From: Episyrphus balteatus
Taxonomy: Eukaryota; Arthropoda; Insecta; Diptera; Syrphidae
Direction: 5' to 3'
Assembly: GCF_945859705.1 (NCBI RefSeq)
Contig: NC_079137.1
Coordinates: 74,732,277-74,796,276 of the forward strand
DNA: 64,000 nucleotides
Shown here: piece by piece, positions 34,895 through 47,812 of the stretch
Numbering within the stretch: the stretch's first letter is position 1
How the letters are laid out: every line of letters begins with the position of its first letter
The notes under the pieces: generated by a model
Database searches by the model: none
The model's input: only the letters and a program-made list of their open reading frames with translations
What the model was told of the DNA's origin: nothing
Made by a program: the position numbers and the translations under genes

Positions 34895-35094
34895 GGGCCA
34901 GTTGTACAAATATTTAATCCACGGTTCAGCAACTTTTATCTTCTGAATTCGGTGGTAAATTTGACTTTTAGCACTGGTTCTAGGTCCATATAGGTTGAAA
35001 TAGCTAGATCAACTTTAAATAAAGTTGCTAATCCGCCGAAATCGGCGAGTTAAATTCCTGATCCGAAGCTGAACCACGTTTGTACAACTGGCCC
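34895..35094. mobile_element. 200-bp MITE (GGGCCAGTTGTACAAA ends)
   Basis: GGGCCAGTTGTACAAA...CCACGGTTCAGCAACT is mirrored by ...GCTGAACCACGTTTGTACAACTGGCCC. TGA-like bases flank both ends, compatible with a 3-bp duplication. It is non-coding and nested in the hAT-like element. Confidence 0.8.
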
Positions 35095-35182
35095 TGAGTC
35101 TGCTCATATAAACGAGGTATGTACTTATACTATAGCAAACAACCTTATAATTCTCAGCAAGCGATATTATGAAAAAAAAAAA

Positions 35183-35393
35183 ACTGTCAGTGGGAGCTTA
35201 TACCAGACTAAAGCCAGAACTATAATTGTCGGATGAACATGAAACAGACGGCAACAGCGCTCGCAACTGCACTCGACGGATGAAAACTTATCAAAAAGAC
35301 AAAGAAAACAACAACAAAAACGTGAATTCGACATAAGCTTCGGACTGCTTCCTCCAATTATAGTTCTGGCTTAAAAGTTCCATAGTACTGTCA
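35183..35393. mobile_element. Probable MITE with AAGCCAGAACTATAATTG arms
   Basis: ACTGTCAGT...AAGCCAGAACTATAATTG is mirrored by CAATTATAGTTCTGGCTT...ACTGTCAAT. The arms are about 45 bp with mismatches and the ends are approximate. It is nested near the right end of the hAT-like element. Confidence 0.55.
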
Positions 35394-36065
35394 ATTTTTC
35401 TAGAGTGGGCCATGGATTTTCTAGGGTGGGCCTGGCCCACCCAGGACCCCCCCTTCCTACGCGCATGATTTTAAGGTGATAGAATAAAAATAGGTAGATT
35501 TTTTATATTTTTTTTTTGCAAGAAAAATTATTTTTTAAGGTTTCACTTCTACCACGTGTGAATTGCACACATGATTTTTTTTTTATAAATTCAATTAGTT
35601 CTTCTATTTTAAGAAAATCAAAACTAACATTATTTGTATTTTTGAATGATTTGAATCGTGATCTTGCTTTTCATCAGGATCACGATCCTGATCAAAAGCA
35701 AGATCTCATGTAGTTGTTTTAATACGTGTTAACTAATGAGCTATATGGATCAAGTGGGATAATAAAAATCGGCTAGTAAAAAAACTATTTTTTTTTTCAC
35801 TTTTGTACTTTTTCAATTTTTGAGCCAATGTAATAAGGCCCTTAAAAATTTCAGTTAAAATTTTGTTCATACTTACCACTTTAGATAATCGACTTGGCAT
35901 CACTTAAAATCCACCATCATGCCGCACAAACTGTCACTTCTGTCAACCGATAACGAAATCAAACCAGCTGAAGGAAAAAAAATCCAAATTTCGTTCGGTT
36001 TCTTCCTCAAAAATATTAAATAACATTAAAAAAATTAAATTAATTTTGCACAAATTCCATTAAAT

Positions 36066-39000
36066 ATGACTCTCGCCACAAAACTCTTCAGCCGACAATG
36101 GAAATCAGTGCAAGTCCTTTCAAAATTCACATCATTTCGTAAGTTTTTCCTTCTCTCAATTCTTGATAAGTCTCATCATAACCTTTCATTCCTGGCCCAG
36201 GATCTATGTCGACGACAGACTCGATAACAAAACGTAATCAATTATTCGATGAGGAAACAAAACGCCAACAAGAGTCAATTGGACGAATTGAAAAAATCGA
36301 AGTACGTTATTTGGGACTGCCAGAAGATGTGACCCTCGTAATGAATCGAGGAATCTCAACGCCATTCAATTGTGCCCAACATCTAACTGAGGGTCATTGC
36401 AAGCGATCTGTTTTGGCTTTGGTTGATGGCAATATTCCATGGGACATGTATAGACCATTGCAGGAGAGTTGTACTTTGCAATTGTTGAATTTCACAGTCG
36501 CTGATCCACATTTGGTTAACAAGTAAAAATCTAATTTGTTCTGTTTCCGAAAGAAAATTTCTTTAATCTTTGAATTTTAGGGCATTCTGGAGAAGTTGTT
36601 CGTTTATGCTAGGTGCAGCCCTTCAAGAGAGCTTCAAAGACGAAGCTGGTCTTCAATTACACAGCTTCCCAGGACCAAATAGTAAGTTTTTATCTCATAT
36701 TTATCCAAATTTTTAGTCCAGACAAAATAGACATAAAAAAGGGCAAACCCAGAAATAATTCGAATAGAGCCGAAAATTGGTAAAGAACATTAAAATGTCG
36801 ATTAAAGTAAAATGTGAAAAGTCCCCAAAAATCCCATGTGTCGAAAAGATTAGTTCAATAATAGAAAACACACTATTTTTCGTATACTGCCCATAATTTC
36901 GTAAAGGCCCTAACTACATTTTTCATACTTCTGAGTTATAGAAAAAAACACAAAATCAAAAACCGCAATTTGCATATAAAAATGAAAAAAAAAAAAAAAT
37001 TCAAAAACATTTCGAATTTTCTGGCTTAAAAAAATAAATGAGAATAAATCAGAGACAATGCCCTAACTCCAAATATTCAAAAAAATCAAAATCGAAAATT
37101 TTGTAGTTAGGGCCTTTACGAGAGATTATGGGCAGTATAGTCCTCTCTGAAAGCTAATATCTTCTAAACGATCACAGCTAAGAAAAAACACATCTAGAGC
37201 TTTACTATGGAAAACTTAATGGGCTATAAAATAAAATTATAATATTTTTAAAAAACTTCGTTTTAGAAGAGTTGAGTTTGAAAAACTTTATTTTTTGATT
37301 TTTGTCCAAATTTAAAATTTTTTTTTTTTAATTATAATATTATCTCTGAGAAATTCAAACTAAACTAAATTATGTAAAAGAGCACATAACCTACGCATTC
37401 TTTGTTTCGATAACATTGACCATCTGACAAAAATAGACAAAAACGTTATTTTCGATAAATGTCACTCTTTTGAGCACATTACCTTTCAAACGATAATTGT
37501 AACTAAAGCATATCTTAATTTATTTTGTGGAAAACGTTATAGTCTATGAAGTGAGTTTAAAATATATTTCAAAAGCCTTATATCTTAGAAGCTAGGTACC
37601 TACAAAAATTCACAATTTTTGAGTATTGACCATATAAAAAAAAAAATTGTTTTTTTGAACGACTACTTTAACAAAAAAAAAACAAAAAAATATTTTTATT
37701 AAAAAGAGCACATTATTTACCAGTTTTTTCAAAAACAATTTTTCGATAGGACTCACCGTTTAGAAGTAATAAGCAGAAAAACCGTTATTTTCGCCATTTG
37801 ACACATTTTAAAATCACAATATCTTCTAAACGATATCTCGTAGAAATAAAATGCACGACTGGTGTCGCACGTACTTGCTCTTATGCTAAAAGTAACTCTA
37901 ATGTTAAAGCTTTTTATTCAAGAAACACCGTTTTAAATTATGTTTTACAAAAAACCAAGTATGCCATTTTATTACTTGCATAAAAAGGTATTTTTAGAAA
38001 AAAAAATTTTCCAAAATCGTTAGAGCCGTTTTTTAAAAAAATAATTTTTTATACATATGTAAAACATTTTTCAAAAAAAAGTTGGTATGCCATTTTAAAG
38101 AAATAATTAATTTACACATAAAAACGAAATTTCAAAATTTTTCACCAACCCGTTTTCAACAAATTGATTTTTCAAAAAAAAAAATTTTGAAATATTTTTT
38201 AAAAATCCAAAATTGCACTTTTTGAAAATTTTCTAAAATTTTGATATTACCATTATCTAAACGCATTTGCATAAATTTTTGTTGAAATCGGCTTAATTTT
38301 GTACGAGATATTCAGAAACCAAAAAAACCGTTCTATGACAGGTACCGTTAATAACGGTACAACAAATATTTTTTTATTTCAAAAGTTGGCTCGCATGTGT
38401 AATACTACACTTACAAATTTTAATCAAAATCGTTAGAGCCGTTTTTGAAAAAAATTAACTTTTCTATTTCCGTACCGTTAGTTTTGGTCATAAAAAAAAT
38501 TTCAATTTTCCCTCTAGGGAATCACCAAAAACTGCTAACTACCAAGTTTGAAGAAAATCACTACACTCGTTTAGGCTGTAGCTCGAGGTATGTATATACA
38601 GACAGACAGACAGACAGACAGTATTGCCGGACCCACTTTTTTGGCATTCTCCATCATCGTAATGTCATGTAAAATTGTTATCTCGAGTTCGATTTTTTTA
38701 CGAATCCTAAACTTGCCCTATAGTACCTACATATATCGCAAGTAAAAAAAGTGGATTACAAAACCTACAAGTCTTCCATATACTTTTTTACTTGCGATAT
38801 AGGTACTATATCAAGTTATGCATTCGTGGTATTACGATGATAGAGAATGCCAAAAAAGTGAGTCCCGGAAATCCGTCTGTCTGTCAATCTGTCTGTCTGT
38901 AAAAGTCAAACTTGGTATGTAGCATTATTTAGCGGCTCTCCAGAGAGGTTTTGGAATTAATTTTTTGGACCAAAAATAACGGTACTTGTCATATACCGAT

Positions 39001-41109
39001 TTTAGTAAAATTGAAATTGCTCAAAAACGGCTCCAAAGATTTTGTTTAAAAAATTAAAATGTAAGTTTTAAGACAAGGGCTCATATGCAAAAAGAATGAG
39101 CTTAAGCTCTATCTCAGTTTTTAGTACATTTTTTTGAGCTCTATCTCAAGAAAATGAGACGGATCTCAAGAAAATGTACTGAAAAGTGAGATTTGAGCAA
39201 TAAAAATTATTGCATACGAGCCAAGGTCTATCTACTAATAAAATTTTTTTTTGAAAATCATTATTAACGGTACCTGCCGTTTTTTTTTGAAAAAACGGGA
39301 CATTGAATTTTTTGAAATTTTTTTTTTAGATGTTGATTAGTGATTTCAACAAAATGGCATACCAATATTATTTTAAAACCTTTTTCCAAAAAATTATTTA
39401 TAAAAAATTAGTTTTTTAAAAAATGGTTTTAACGATTTTATAAAATATAAATCAAAACTGCATACTTATATTGAAGGACAATTTGATTTCAGATTTTGTT
39501 TTATTAAAAAAAAAAAACGTTTTATGTTTGTTTTTGTTTTGTTTTTATATAGGTACTTACATTTCCCAAATTTCTTTATAAAAAGTCTTAAACATTTAAG
39601 CAACTTGAACTCTAAGAGCAAGTTTGTGAGACCCATTTTGTTTTTAATAGCTACTCCCGTTTCAAAGTTATATAATGAAAAACCCACATTTTCAACATTT
39701 AAACTTGAATAACGTTTTACTTTAATCGACATTTCAATGCATTCCTTTTCCCTACTCACAAGAAATCTAAAAAAAAACTTAGTTTTAAATTACAGACCAA
39801 TAGCTAAACTATCTGCTATTCCTAAAATGTTAAAATCTATTAATTGTGGTAATTTTTCTATTCATTGTTCCTCCGTTTTATGTGACAGTCGACATGACTT
39901 TGTTAAAAAGAAATCCACTGTAACTAATTTGTTACAGTTTAGTACATTTTGTATGGACACGCTTAAAAAAAACAACAGGTTGACTGTATTTTTACTAACT
40001 TTAGCAAAGCATTTGACAAACTTAAGCCGCGTTTTATTGGTAATCAGTATTTTACTGAGTAAACATTTTATGCTGCAAACAACAACAATTGATTAATTTT
40101 ATTTATTTATTAATGGATCCTTATTGTTGAAGGATCAAAAATGTACAAGTTTAGAAAAAATTTTTTTCTATAAACCAACAGATAAAAAACTTTTGTTTAT
40201 CCTTAGCAATCTACTGAGTTACCAATGAAACTGTCTGGGAATGATGCAATATTAATAGTTCAGTTTTAAATATTGAAAAAGGTAAAACAATGTGTTCCGC
40301 ACGCAAGAAAAATGTGATTGTCTATTACTATGCGATTAATTTGTCACCATTATGTAATATGTCTAGTTTTACTGACATTGTGATTGTTTTGCACTCTAAA
40401 CTTACTTTTATTGACTATTTTGACTATATTATTAAAAAAGCTAAGATGGTACAATACCTATGAAGCGTTAGTATTTAACGGAATAAACTAAACTTATATA
40501 AAAATAAACTAAACCTTATTATCACTTGATTTTCTTTTCTAGTCAAATCTGGTAGCTTTGTCCATGATATCTACCTCTCCGCCCAAGGATGGTCACCCTC
40601 GAACCGTGAACTGAGGGCAATCTCCGCGGAAATGGTCAAACTCGCTGCCAAAGACCTCAAAATCGAACGACTCGAAGTAAACAGCGAAGTGGCAATCGAA
40701 ATGTTCAATGACAATCGCTACAAAAAAGAACAACTTCCAAGTATTCTATCCCAGAATCAAGGAAGAGTAACTTTATACCGAGTGGGCTCACATATTGACA
40801 TCTCCCGTGGTCCAATGATTGCTTCGACAAGGTTCTTAGGCAAATGCACAGTCGCTGCTGTTCATGAAGTAGCAAAAGAAGGCAAAGATGGTAGCATTTA
40901 TCGAGTTCAAGGTGTTGCACTTCCAGCTGGAATTGTAATTAATCATTTTGCTTATGGAGTATTGGAAAAGAGGGCGAAGAAGAATGTAAGTTGTTGAGAT
41001 TTATTGACTATGACTTTGAATGAGTTGGTTGATTTTTTTTTTTCAGAATCCTGCTCGATTGCCAAATGAACCTTTTGAAGAGCAAGCAGCTGAACAATTA
41101 ATTGCTTAA
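36066..41109 (+). CDS. mRpL39: Mitochondrial ribosomal protein L39
   Basis: Component of the large subunit of the mitochondrial ribosome; its fold derives from the TGS and second-additional domains of threonyl-tRNA synthetase without the catalytic core. Exons: 36066-36138, 36201-36522, 36581-36681, 40543-40985 and 41047-41109, giving 333 aa; all phases fit. The N-terminus MTLATKLFSRQWKSVQ is basic and amphipathic, as expected of a mitochondrial presequence. The TGS-like part carries KRNQLFDEE, RIEKIEVRY, MNRGISTPFNCAQHL and LALVDGNIPWDMYRPL, the last a family hallmark. The rest (KAFWRSCSFMLGAA, NRYKKEQL, SHIDISRGPMI) matches the family tail. Intron 3 is 3.86 kb and holds a MITE, a foldback repeat and a LINE fragment. 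AATAAA lies at 41151-41156. Very sure. Confidence 0.95.
36893..37139. mobile_element. 247-bp MITE in mRpL39 intron 3 (TATACTGCCCATAAT ends)
   Basis: TATACTGCCCATAAT...GTAAAGGCCCTAACTACA is mirrored by TGTAGTTAGGGCCTTTAC...ATTATGGGCAGTATA. The terminal TA may be the target duplication. Non-coding. Confidence 0.85.
37850..39660. repeat. Kilobase-scale foldback repeat with (GACA)n arms, mRpL39 intron 3
   Basis: The centre near 38740 is flanked by mirror-image blocks: ACTTGCGATATA / TATATCGCAAGT, GCATTCTCCATCATCGTAAT and its complement, a (CAGA)n tract at 38601-38620 against (TGTC)n at 38876-38900, AACTACCAAGTTTGA against TCAAACTTGGTATGTAG, and ATGACAGGTACCGTTA against AACGGTACTTGTCAT. The motif GCACGTACTTGCTCTTA lies near the left limit and a diverged inverse lies near 39610. 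Related partial copies lie at 1640-2460 and 48390-50660. No protein is encoded. Confidence 0.75.
39737..40096 (+). pseudogene. Fragment of a second non-LTR retrotransposon reverse transcriptase
   Basis: The frame reads NYRPIAKLSAIPKMLKSI and then HDFVKKKSTVTNLLQF, the conserved RT block that precedes the first catalytic aspartate. A frameshift after KNN moves the reading into another frame giving QVDCIFTNFSKAFDKLKPR, the next RT block with the catalytic-region motif (FTNFSKAFDK). Nothing of the YADD part follows. It differs from the LINE at 20640 (the corresponding blocks there are SFRPISLTSFLHKTLEK and AFLDIEGAFDNT), so it is another clade, probably Jockey-like. Sense orientation inside mRpL39 intron 3; dead. 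Confidence 0.85.
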
Positions 41110-41199
41110 GATAAGATTTTGAGGTTATGTTTTTGTTAAATTTTAAGAAAAATAAAAGAAAAAAAAAATAATTCAAGAAAATTCAAGAAATTTTAGGTA

Positions 41200-42510
41200 A
41201 GTTACTTTTACTTCTCAAATTCTTTGAAAAATGTTTGCAAAATTTTGTCTATATTCCTATGAAGTTTTTGGCAACGTAACGGGGTTCTTCATGAAAAACC
41301 CGAAACAAATCTGTGGAAATCTCGCTTAAACTTTTCAAAAATATTCTAAAAACCTTAAACCACTTAAATCCCAAACTTGCTTTGAAGATGTCAATTTTTG
41401 TTTTATGGGTAAATTCGTTTTAAATTTTGTAATAAATTTTTGAATTATTTTAAATATCGTAAAATCTTTAATATTGATAAATGATAACTTAAGGCAGAAG
41501 GGCTATGAGGTTTAATACAGCTCTGAAAATATGAGATGTTTTATACTAAATTTTTGAAGTTGCCAAAAATATCCCAAAATAATTTTTACCTCAGAAATGA
41601 AATGCGTTAATTTTCTATTAAAATCAGATTTTCTATTAAAATCTGATTCTCTCTGATTTTTTTCAAGACATTTAGATTTTGTACTAAATTTTTGAAATTT
41701 CCAAAAATATAAAAAAATCTTTATAACTTTAAAAATTCTTTCAGTTCTCATTCAGCATTAAGAATCGCAAATTTTAGAACTCAGAGGTTTTTAGAAATTT
41801 TGTACTAAATTTTTTAAATTTCCACAACTATCAGAAAAGCTTTGTCTCGCCTCAGAAATGAAATGCTACGAGCTACTGCTGAATTTCTCGGATTTTTTCT
41901 ATCATAGTTGTCCAGAAATGTCTCAATAGATTTTGTACTAAAATTTTAAAAATATCCAAAAAACTTAATCATTGTAACCTTAGAAAATAGACCTAATTCA
42001 GGTCTGCAGATCTCGCCTGTCTAATGCATTTAGGACTTTGTAGTAAATTTACGAAATTTTCGAAATTTTCAAAAATATTAAAAAATCCTAATAATTTTAA
42101 TTTCAGGCTAAGAATTCTTTAAGGTCTCATTCAGCATTGAACATTTTTGAACTCAATGGTTATCGTCCAAATTTTGTACTAAATTTTACTTTAGAATAAA
42201 AATGTCAGGTTTTTTGATGCACAGAATTCTCGTTCCCGATTGTGTACTAAAATTCCAAAATGTTGAAAAATATCCTAAAATCCGTATTAATTACTTTTGT
42301 CTCAGGATGAAAGTGCTTTGATTTTCCGTTTAGTTTAAAAATATCGGATTTTTCGGTAGGTATACATCTGGTTGCAGTCTTTGTGCTAAATTTCTAAATT
42401 TCCTTTCTTTATCATTTTTACTGCAGAAGAGAGGCCGTTTGAGATCTAGAGATCTCAGACTTTTTCGAAAATATATTGCCGTTAATTGCGTCTTAGATTT
42501 TGTACTTAAG
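41200..42510. repeat. Decayed tandem array between mRpL39 and 26-29-p
   Basis: The block TTTTGTACTAAATTTTTGAA, usually followed by TTTCCAAAAATAT and TCAGAAATGAAATGC, recurs near 41550, 41680, 41800, 41930, 42040, 42175, 42245 and 42390, so the period is about 110-130 bp. Many units are truncated or interrupted. No coding potential. The remainder up to 43060 is plain AT-rich spacer. Confidence 0.7.
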
Positions 42511-43126
42511 GTTGGCTGTACCGTTACATAAACTGCTCAACGTTTATAAATTGGTGGATAACTACCATTATTGTAAAGATAATTGAATTAAATAAATTTT
42601 ATTATTTAGTTAATAAACAAGGCTTCAAAAATTCAACCTCATAATTTCTCAATTTGAGCAATCGTAATTTAGTATAAAACACGATAATTTTGGTCGTTGT
42701 TTTGGTACGACCTATTTGTTTTGTTTGTTTCTTAAACTAAAAATTTTATTTTTTTTTAAATTCTATTTTGGAATGAAATTGAATCAAACTAATGAGTAAA
42801 GCTATTTTGAAAATTTTAAACTTTGTTTTTTTTATATTTTTCTTGACCTTGCAATGTTTGAGCAGATGTAACTTTTGCAGTTATCAATATATATGTAAAT
42901 CATCGAAATTAAAAGAAATAAGAAACTTAACTCAAATAACAATACCTGGATTTTTTACGAAATGATCAACCAAAGCAAATATATACGCCCTTTTCCTTTC
43001 GTTCAATGTTAAAACCCGACTTATTTCATACAAAACTCTCAAACATCTTTCGATACAATTTTTTTTTTATTAAAAAAGATTGACTTTCTATACAATTTTA
43101 ACCTAAGCTGCTGTATAGCTTTACTC

Positions 43127-46100
43127 TCATGCAATTTCTACATAAGTTGGTGTAGTCATGACTCCGCAATTGTTATTCTTAGCCGACATAAGAACATAAC
43201 CATCATTACCCCAATAGGTAGACCATGAGTTCTTCACCAACCAATAATCTTCACCGTTAATTTTTCCATATCCCACAGCCAGAACAGCATGATCAAGCCC
43301 ATTTATATCGTTCTTACACTCAGGTTCATAGTAAACTCCATGTGAATAGAAACTGAAAGCCTTGTGTGCTGCATCAATAGCCACCGACAATGGACCATTG
43401 TTAACCAAAGCAATTTTAAATGCATTTGGATCGTTGGATGTGACATTGACGAATCCAGAAATCTTGGCAACTTTCGGAACATTATCGGCATGACACAAAC
43501 CATCTTGACCCAAGTAGTTTCCATATTCTTCTTCAGTTGGGATACCACCGTTCTTCATCATCCACTGATAAGCACGGAAGTCTTCACCACCATCACAGCC
43601 ATTGTTGCCATATTCCCATGAACAATCAATGAGTGCTTGTTGGGAGAGTCGCACCAAGTTGCCGCCGTTCTTGAGGAAATAGGCTCCCTCTATTGCTCCG
43701 ACAGTTCCGAATGACCAGCAAGATCCGCAAACCGATTGATCTAAGAGGAATTGAGTTGGTTAAGAAAAGGGAATTAGTTGAATGTTTATGGAACTTACCC
43801 TTGACAGGAGTTACAGCTCCAAGAAGTCTCCAATCAAACTGTTCAGGAAGGTTGTCCTTCAATTTCTGGGTACTGTATGGGAATGGTTTACCGGTGTTGT
43901 AAACTCCAGATGATCTGAATCCACGACGAGCTTTCAATTCATTTTCAGTCTTATCAGCCAAATGGTTTACTGCCAGGGAATATCCCAACTTTGCACGATT
44001 TTTCGAATGAATAAAACGAAGATTCTGACGGAAGATATTCTTGCGGAATTCATGTTCAGTCTCATTCATGTATTGAACTCCATGTTTGCCCTTGAATCTT
44101 TTGAATTCCATTTCCAAATGATGATCTTTGGTTGGATGAACGAATTCTTGCATTGGATTGAAGGTGGCATAGTGTCCGGCTCCTGGACCAGGGAAACTCA
44201 CACATGGCATATCTGGACTTATTTCGAAAACCTCATTGGGAACAGCGTCATTGGCGTAACTCTCATAATCTAGATAATAATGATCATAATGGGAACCCAA
44301 GAGTGTATTGTAACCCTTCATTTCATATCGAACTGGAATTGGTTGACGAGATGCTGGATATTTGGGGGACTTCTTGTACCTAACCCAGAGAGTATATATG
44401 TTCTTCTTCGAGCCAATTACTTCTTCCAAACGAAATTTATCACAAACAATTCCGAGTAAAGTTTCGGTTCCAATAAGAGTGAAGCTCTTGGCATCCGGTA
44501 AAATTGATTGAATTTCAACAACATTATCAGCTGTACCATTTACCAATAAACAAGTTTCTTTATTCAAATCTGATGATGTTGTTACTGGAGCAATTTTAAG
44601 TGAAGCACCGTATTTTGCTTCGTTGGCTAGTTGATAGGTCTTAACCATGCCACCGTAGTAATCAATACGGGAACGTTTAGTGTGACTATCATACCATGCA
44701 AAAAATGGTTCTTCGATTTCAGCATAAGGAATATTTAATGTTCCACTAACAGTGTATGTGGTGTCCCATTTTGGAGGTTTTGTTGCCAAAGCTAAAAGAA
44801 AATAAAAAGTAAAGGAGATGGGTCCATTTTCTCTTTAATTAACGGTTTATTATTTCTGTTTTTGAGGTTTATCATTTCATGAAAGGTGAGTACGTACTCA
44901 GTTGAATTTTACAGGAAAAAGGTAAAAAAATAGACACAAATTTGTCGTGTCACGGAAATTTGAGTGCAGTAATAAATAAGGGTTGATTTTCAGTATTAAT
45001 CATAGTTCGTATCATATTTCGGTTTATGAGGCTCCAAACATTTTAGAAAAAGTAAAATTTTGAAAATGTTGGAAAAATTGATTGATCCTTTCTAATAGGA
45101 AATTAATAAAATTAAGAATGGAAGTGAGATTCTTAAACCAACTAAAGGCACAATAAAAATTATAACCAATGAATTTTAATGCCTTTGGCATATCCGAGTT
45201 TTTTTTTTTTTTTATAATTTTTTATGAGAATGAACACGAAATACAATCAAATATGACATTCTGTACCCGTGAATTCTTTCATTAATTAATACTATTGCAA
45301 AACCACAAAAACTTGTTTTTATTAAAAAGTATTCTAATTTCTGCGGACAATTTTTTGAGGTTGCAATGAAAAACGCTTTTAGTCGAAAGTTAGTAAATGG
45401 TCGGATCGAATTCGATTTTTTTTTTTATTATTCTGGAATATTAAGACCTTAACTATAATATCCTTAGATACTTCTACTGCATTTTTTTTTTAAGATTAAT
45501 ATCAAAATATGATGTGATATGACCTATTTCCACATGTGTTAGGAGGTGTTTTTGGTTTCGGTTCGAAATTTTAGGAACCCAAACATAATAAAATTTTAAT
45601 GCACAAATTTAAAGTTATAGACCATTACGATTTAAATTAACTTTAAAAGTCACTATGGCGTATGTGGAACTTTTTATTTTGAATTTTTTTTTTATTGTAG
45701 GTAAATACCATGCATTCTATTCTTGAAATAGAAAGATCCTGCAAGAAAAAAAATTCATAAAGCTACTTCACTTTTTAACTTGAAACTAAAGAAGAGGGTT
45801 TTCTTATTAAAAAAAATAAATTTAATTTAAACAAGAAAAAGCAATAGCATGACATCGCTGCCGATGTTCTTAAATAGTTTTGTTTATTCATTTTGATTAC
45901 AAAGAAATCAATTTCTCATCAATGGTATTTTATAATGGTAGACAAGTTTAGGATTCGGTTAAAAAATCGACAAATATTTTGAAAACGATTGGATGTTTTT
46001 TTTTCGAAATTTCAAGTTTTATTTATTTTATGTTCTAAATATTGTTTTGTGGACAAAATCATTTTAAAAGGGAGTTGAAGTAATTGAGGAGTGTATTTTC

Positions 46101-47812
46101 AAAAGGGGAAATTAACAATTTTTGTCATTTCTCAGAAAATCAAAACGACTAAAAGCAAATTTGTGATTTTTCATACGATTTAAAGTTTTTACTGGTTTTC
46201 AGGCTCTGATTTGTGGGTTCAATATGCTGCTTTCACTTAACTTGAGCTGGTTAATTTAAGCGTAGGAATGTGGAGAATAAAACTGCAGACTTAGTTTGAA
46301 AAGGTGATTTTGTCTCCTTTTGAAAAGTCACTCTTTAATATAAAAACAAGTCTGAAATAGTTTTTAATTACTTATGAAATACCATTAAAATCAAATTATA
46401 ATGCTTCCTTAACTTTTTTTCATAAAAAGCTTGAAAATTTGAGCTAATATTACCATAAAAGCTAGTACGTGCGCTCCAGTCACAAAAAATTTAAGTACAA
46501 CTTAATAATTGTAATTTAAAAAAAAAAAAAATAACTAAAAAAAAATAATTATGTATTAAAACAAACAAAAAAAAGGACCTGGGGATCAGTGTCGAAACCC
46601 GAATAGTTCAATATTGTAAATATTTTAGATTAAGCAAATCTGTAGATTTAAATATCGTAGATAGATTGAATAAATAATAATATTATGAACATTTTTTAAA
46701 AGGGATTTTTTGTATCACATCCTCGTGGCAAATGGATCAGGAAGTTTTTTATTCGTAACTGTGTGTGAGCTATTTTTCCATATAAAAACATGACAAAGAA
46801 TAAGAAAAAAAAAAATACAATAATGCTCACATGAATCTGAAATACAGTTTTGTCTGTGAAAGTACGTGTGAAATAAGGGGTAAATCTCAATAAATTGAAT
46901 TAAATATGGAAAAAATTTGATTTTTATATTAGCGTTAAGATTTTTGTAGTAAAACTGTTGGTTTGGAGAAAAGTTTTTTTTTGTAGGTACGTTCAAAAAA
47001 TTGTTTGTGGAAGATCAACAATCGTCTAGAACCACAGTTTTTTTTTTTTTTTAATCTATGTACAAGGAAACCTATACAAAAGAAATTTGAAATTAAGTGT
47101 CGGTTTATTTAAAATCGAATATAGATTCATTCATTCATTGTTAGACATTCTTAGTATAAATTAAGTATTTAATTGAAACATATTCCATATTTGTCGATGA
47201 TTACAATAAACCATATCCGGAGCTGATTGAACCGTTATCCCTGATGTATTAAGTAAATAATCTGAACCGTACTCTATTACTGTGTTATCAGCTCATTAAT
47301 ATAATGCGTTTTAATATGTATACAAAAATTCAAAAATAAATCAATCTTTTTCCTTTTCCGAAGCACTATCAGAAAGAAAAATTATATATTTCCATTTTAA
47401 ATAAAGCGCCATGTATATAGTAAATTAAATCAGATCACGACGGAATAACAATATTGACCGCAAATTATTATTTTATTTACAAAAACAAAATACTTAACCG
47501 AGAGGTATAAAAAAGATAATACATTAGTTCCTTACATTCTTATCAATAAAGAATTTTTTTTTTGTCTGGACATTTCGATGGACCGAATGAATAGCAAACA
47601 ACAAATATTTGCACTTTGCGTATACATATATTTATTAATTGACCATAATGACCGTTGAACCATTGATTTGGAAAATCAAATAAATTATTCATACCGTTTT
47701 GTATAAACTAATTAAATTAATAAACTAATTAAATTCTTTGTTTCATAAAAAAATATTTACCTGTAGCTGCCAGCGCTATAGCAAAAACAAACACACAACA
47801 AAGAGACCTCAT
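43127..47812 (-). CDS. 26-29-p: 26/29 kDa cathepsin-like cysteine protease
   Basis: Papain-family (C1A) protease first known from fly haemocytes, thought to degrade proteins in lysosomes or after secretion. Exons on the minus strand: 47812-47761, 44791-43799 and 43740-43127, giving 552 aa, matching the fly orthologue in length. Exon 1 is a signal peptide (MRSLCCVFVFAIALAA). Residues about 20-215 are the family-specific N-terminal domain that becomes the 26 kDa chain. The I29 propeptide inhibitor follows (EHEFRKNIFRQNLRFIHSKN, LAVNHLADKT). The mature domain has the oxyanion Gln350 and nucleophile Cys356 in CGSCWSFG, GCDGGEDF, His499 in GLDHAVLAVGYG and Asn519 in VKNSWSTYWGNDGY, so the catalytic set is intact. 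Introns are 2,969 and 58 bp. AATAAA (minus) lies near 43066. Very sure. Confidence 0.97.
44792..47760 (-). other. Intron 1 of 26-29-p
   Basis: A 2,969-bp intron separating the signal-peptide exon from the body of the gene. It is AT-rich and without conserved frames. One diverged copy of the AGTACGTGCG motif of the foldback family lies near 46460, and the motif CACTATGGCGTATG near 45651 matches one near 2761. Confidence 0.6.

Larger units (their letters stand above)
32207..35467. mobile_element. 3.26-kb hAT-like element with 8-bp target duplication, host of nested insertions
   Basis: Left end CATGGGCGTAGC and right end (inverted) CATGCGCGTAGG, flanked by exact ATTTTAAG at 32199-32206 and 35468-35475. 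A subterminal CTAGGGTGGGCC block is present at both ends. 8-bp duplications are typical of hAT elements. No transposase can be read. Much of its length is later insertions: two about 810-bp copies at 32511 and 33352, a 200-bp MITE at 34895 and probably another at 35183. Confidence 0.85.

Noticed and set aside
43303..44273. Plus-strand frames opposite the 26-29-p exons
   Set aside because: Shadows of the protease coding strand; no start context, splice support or recognisable family.
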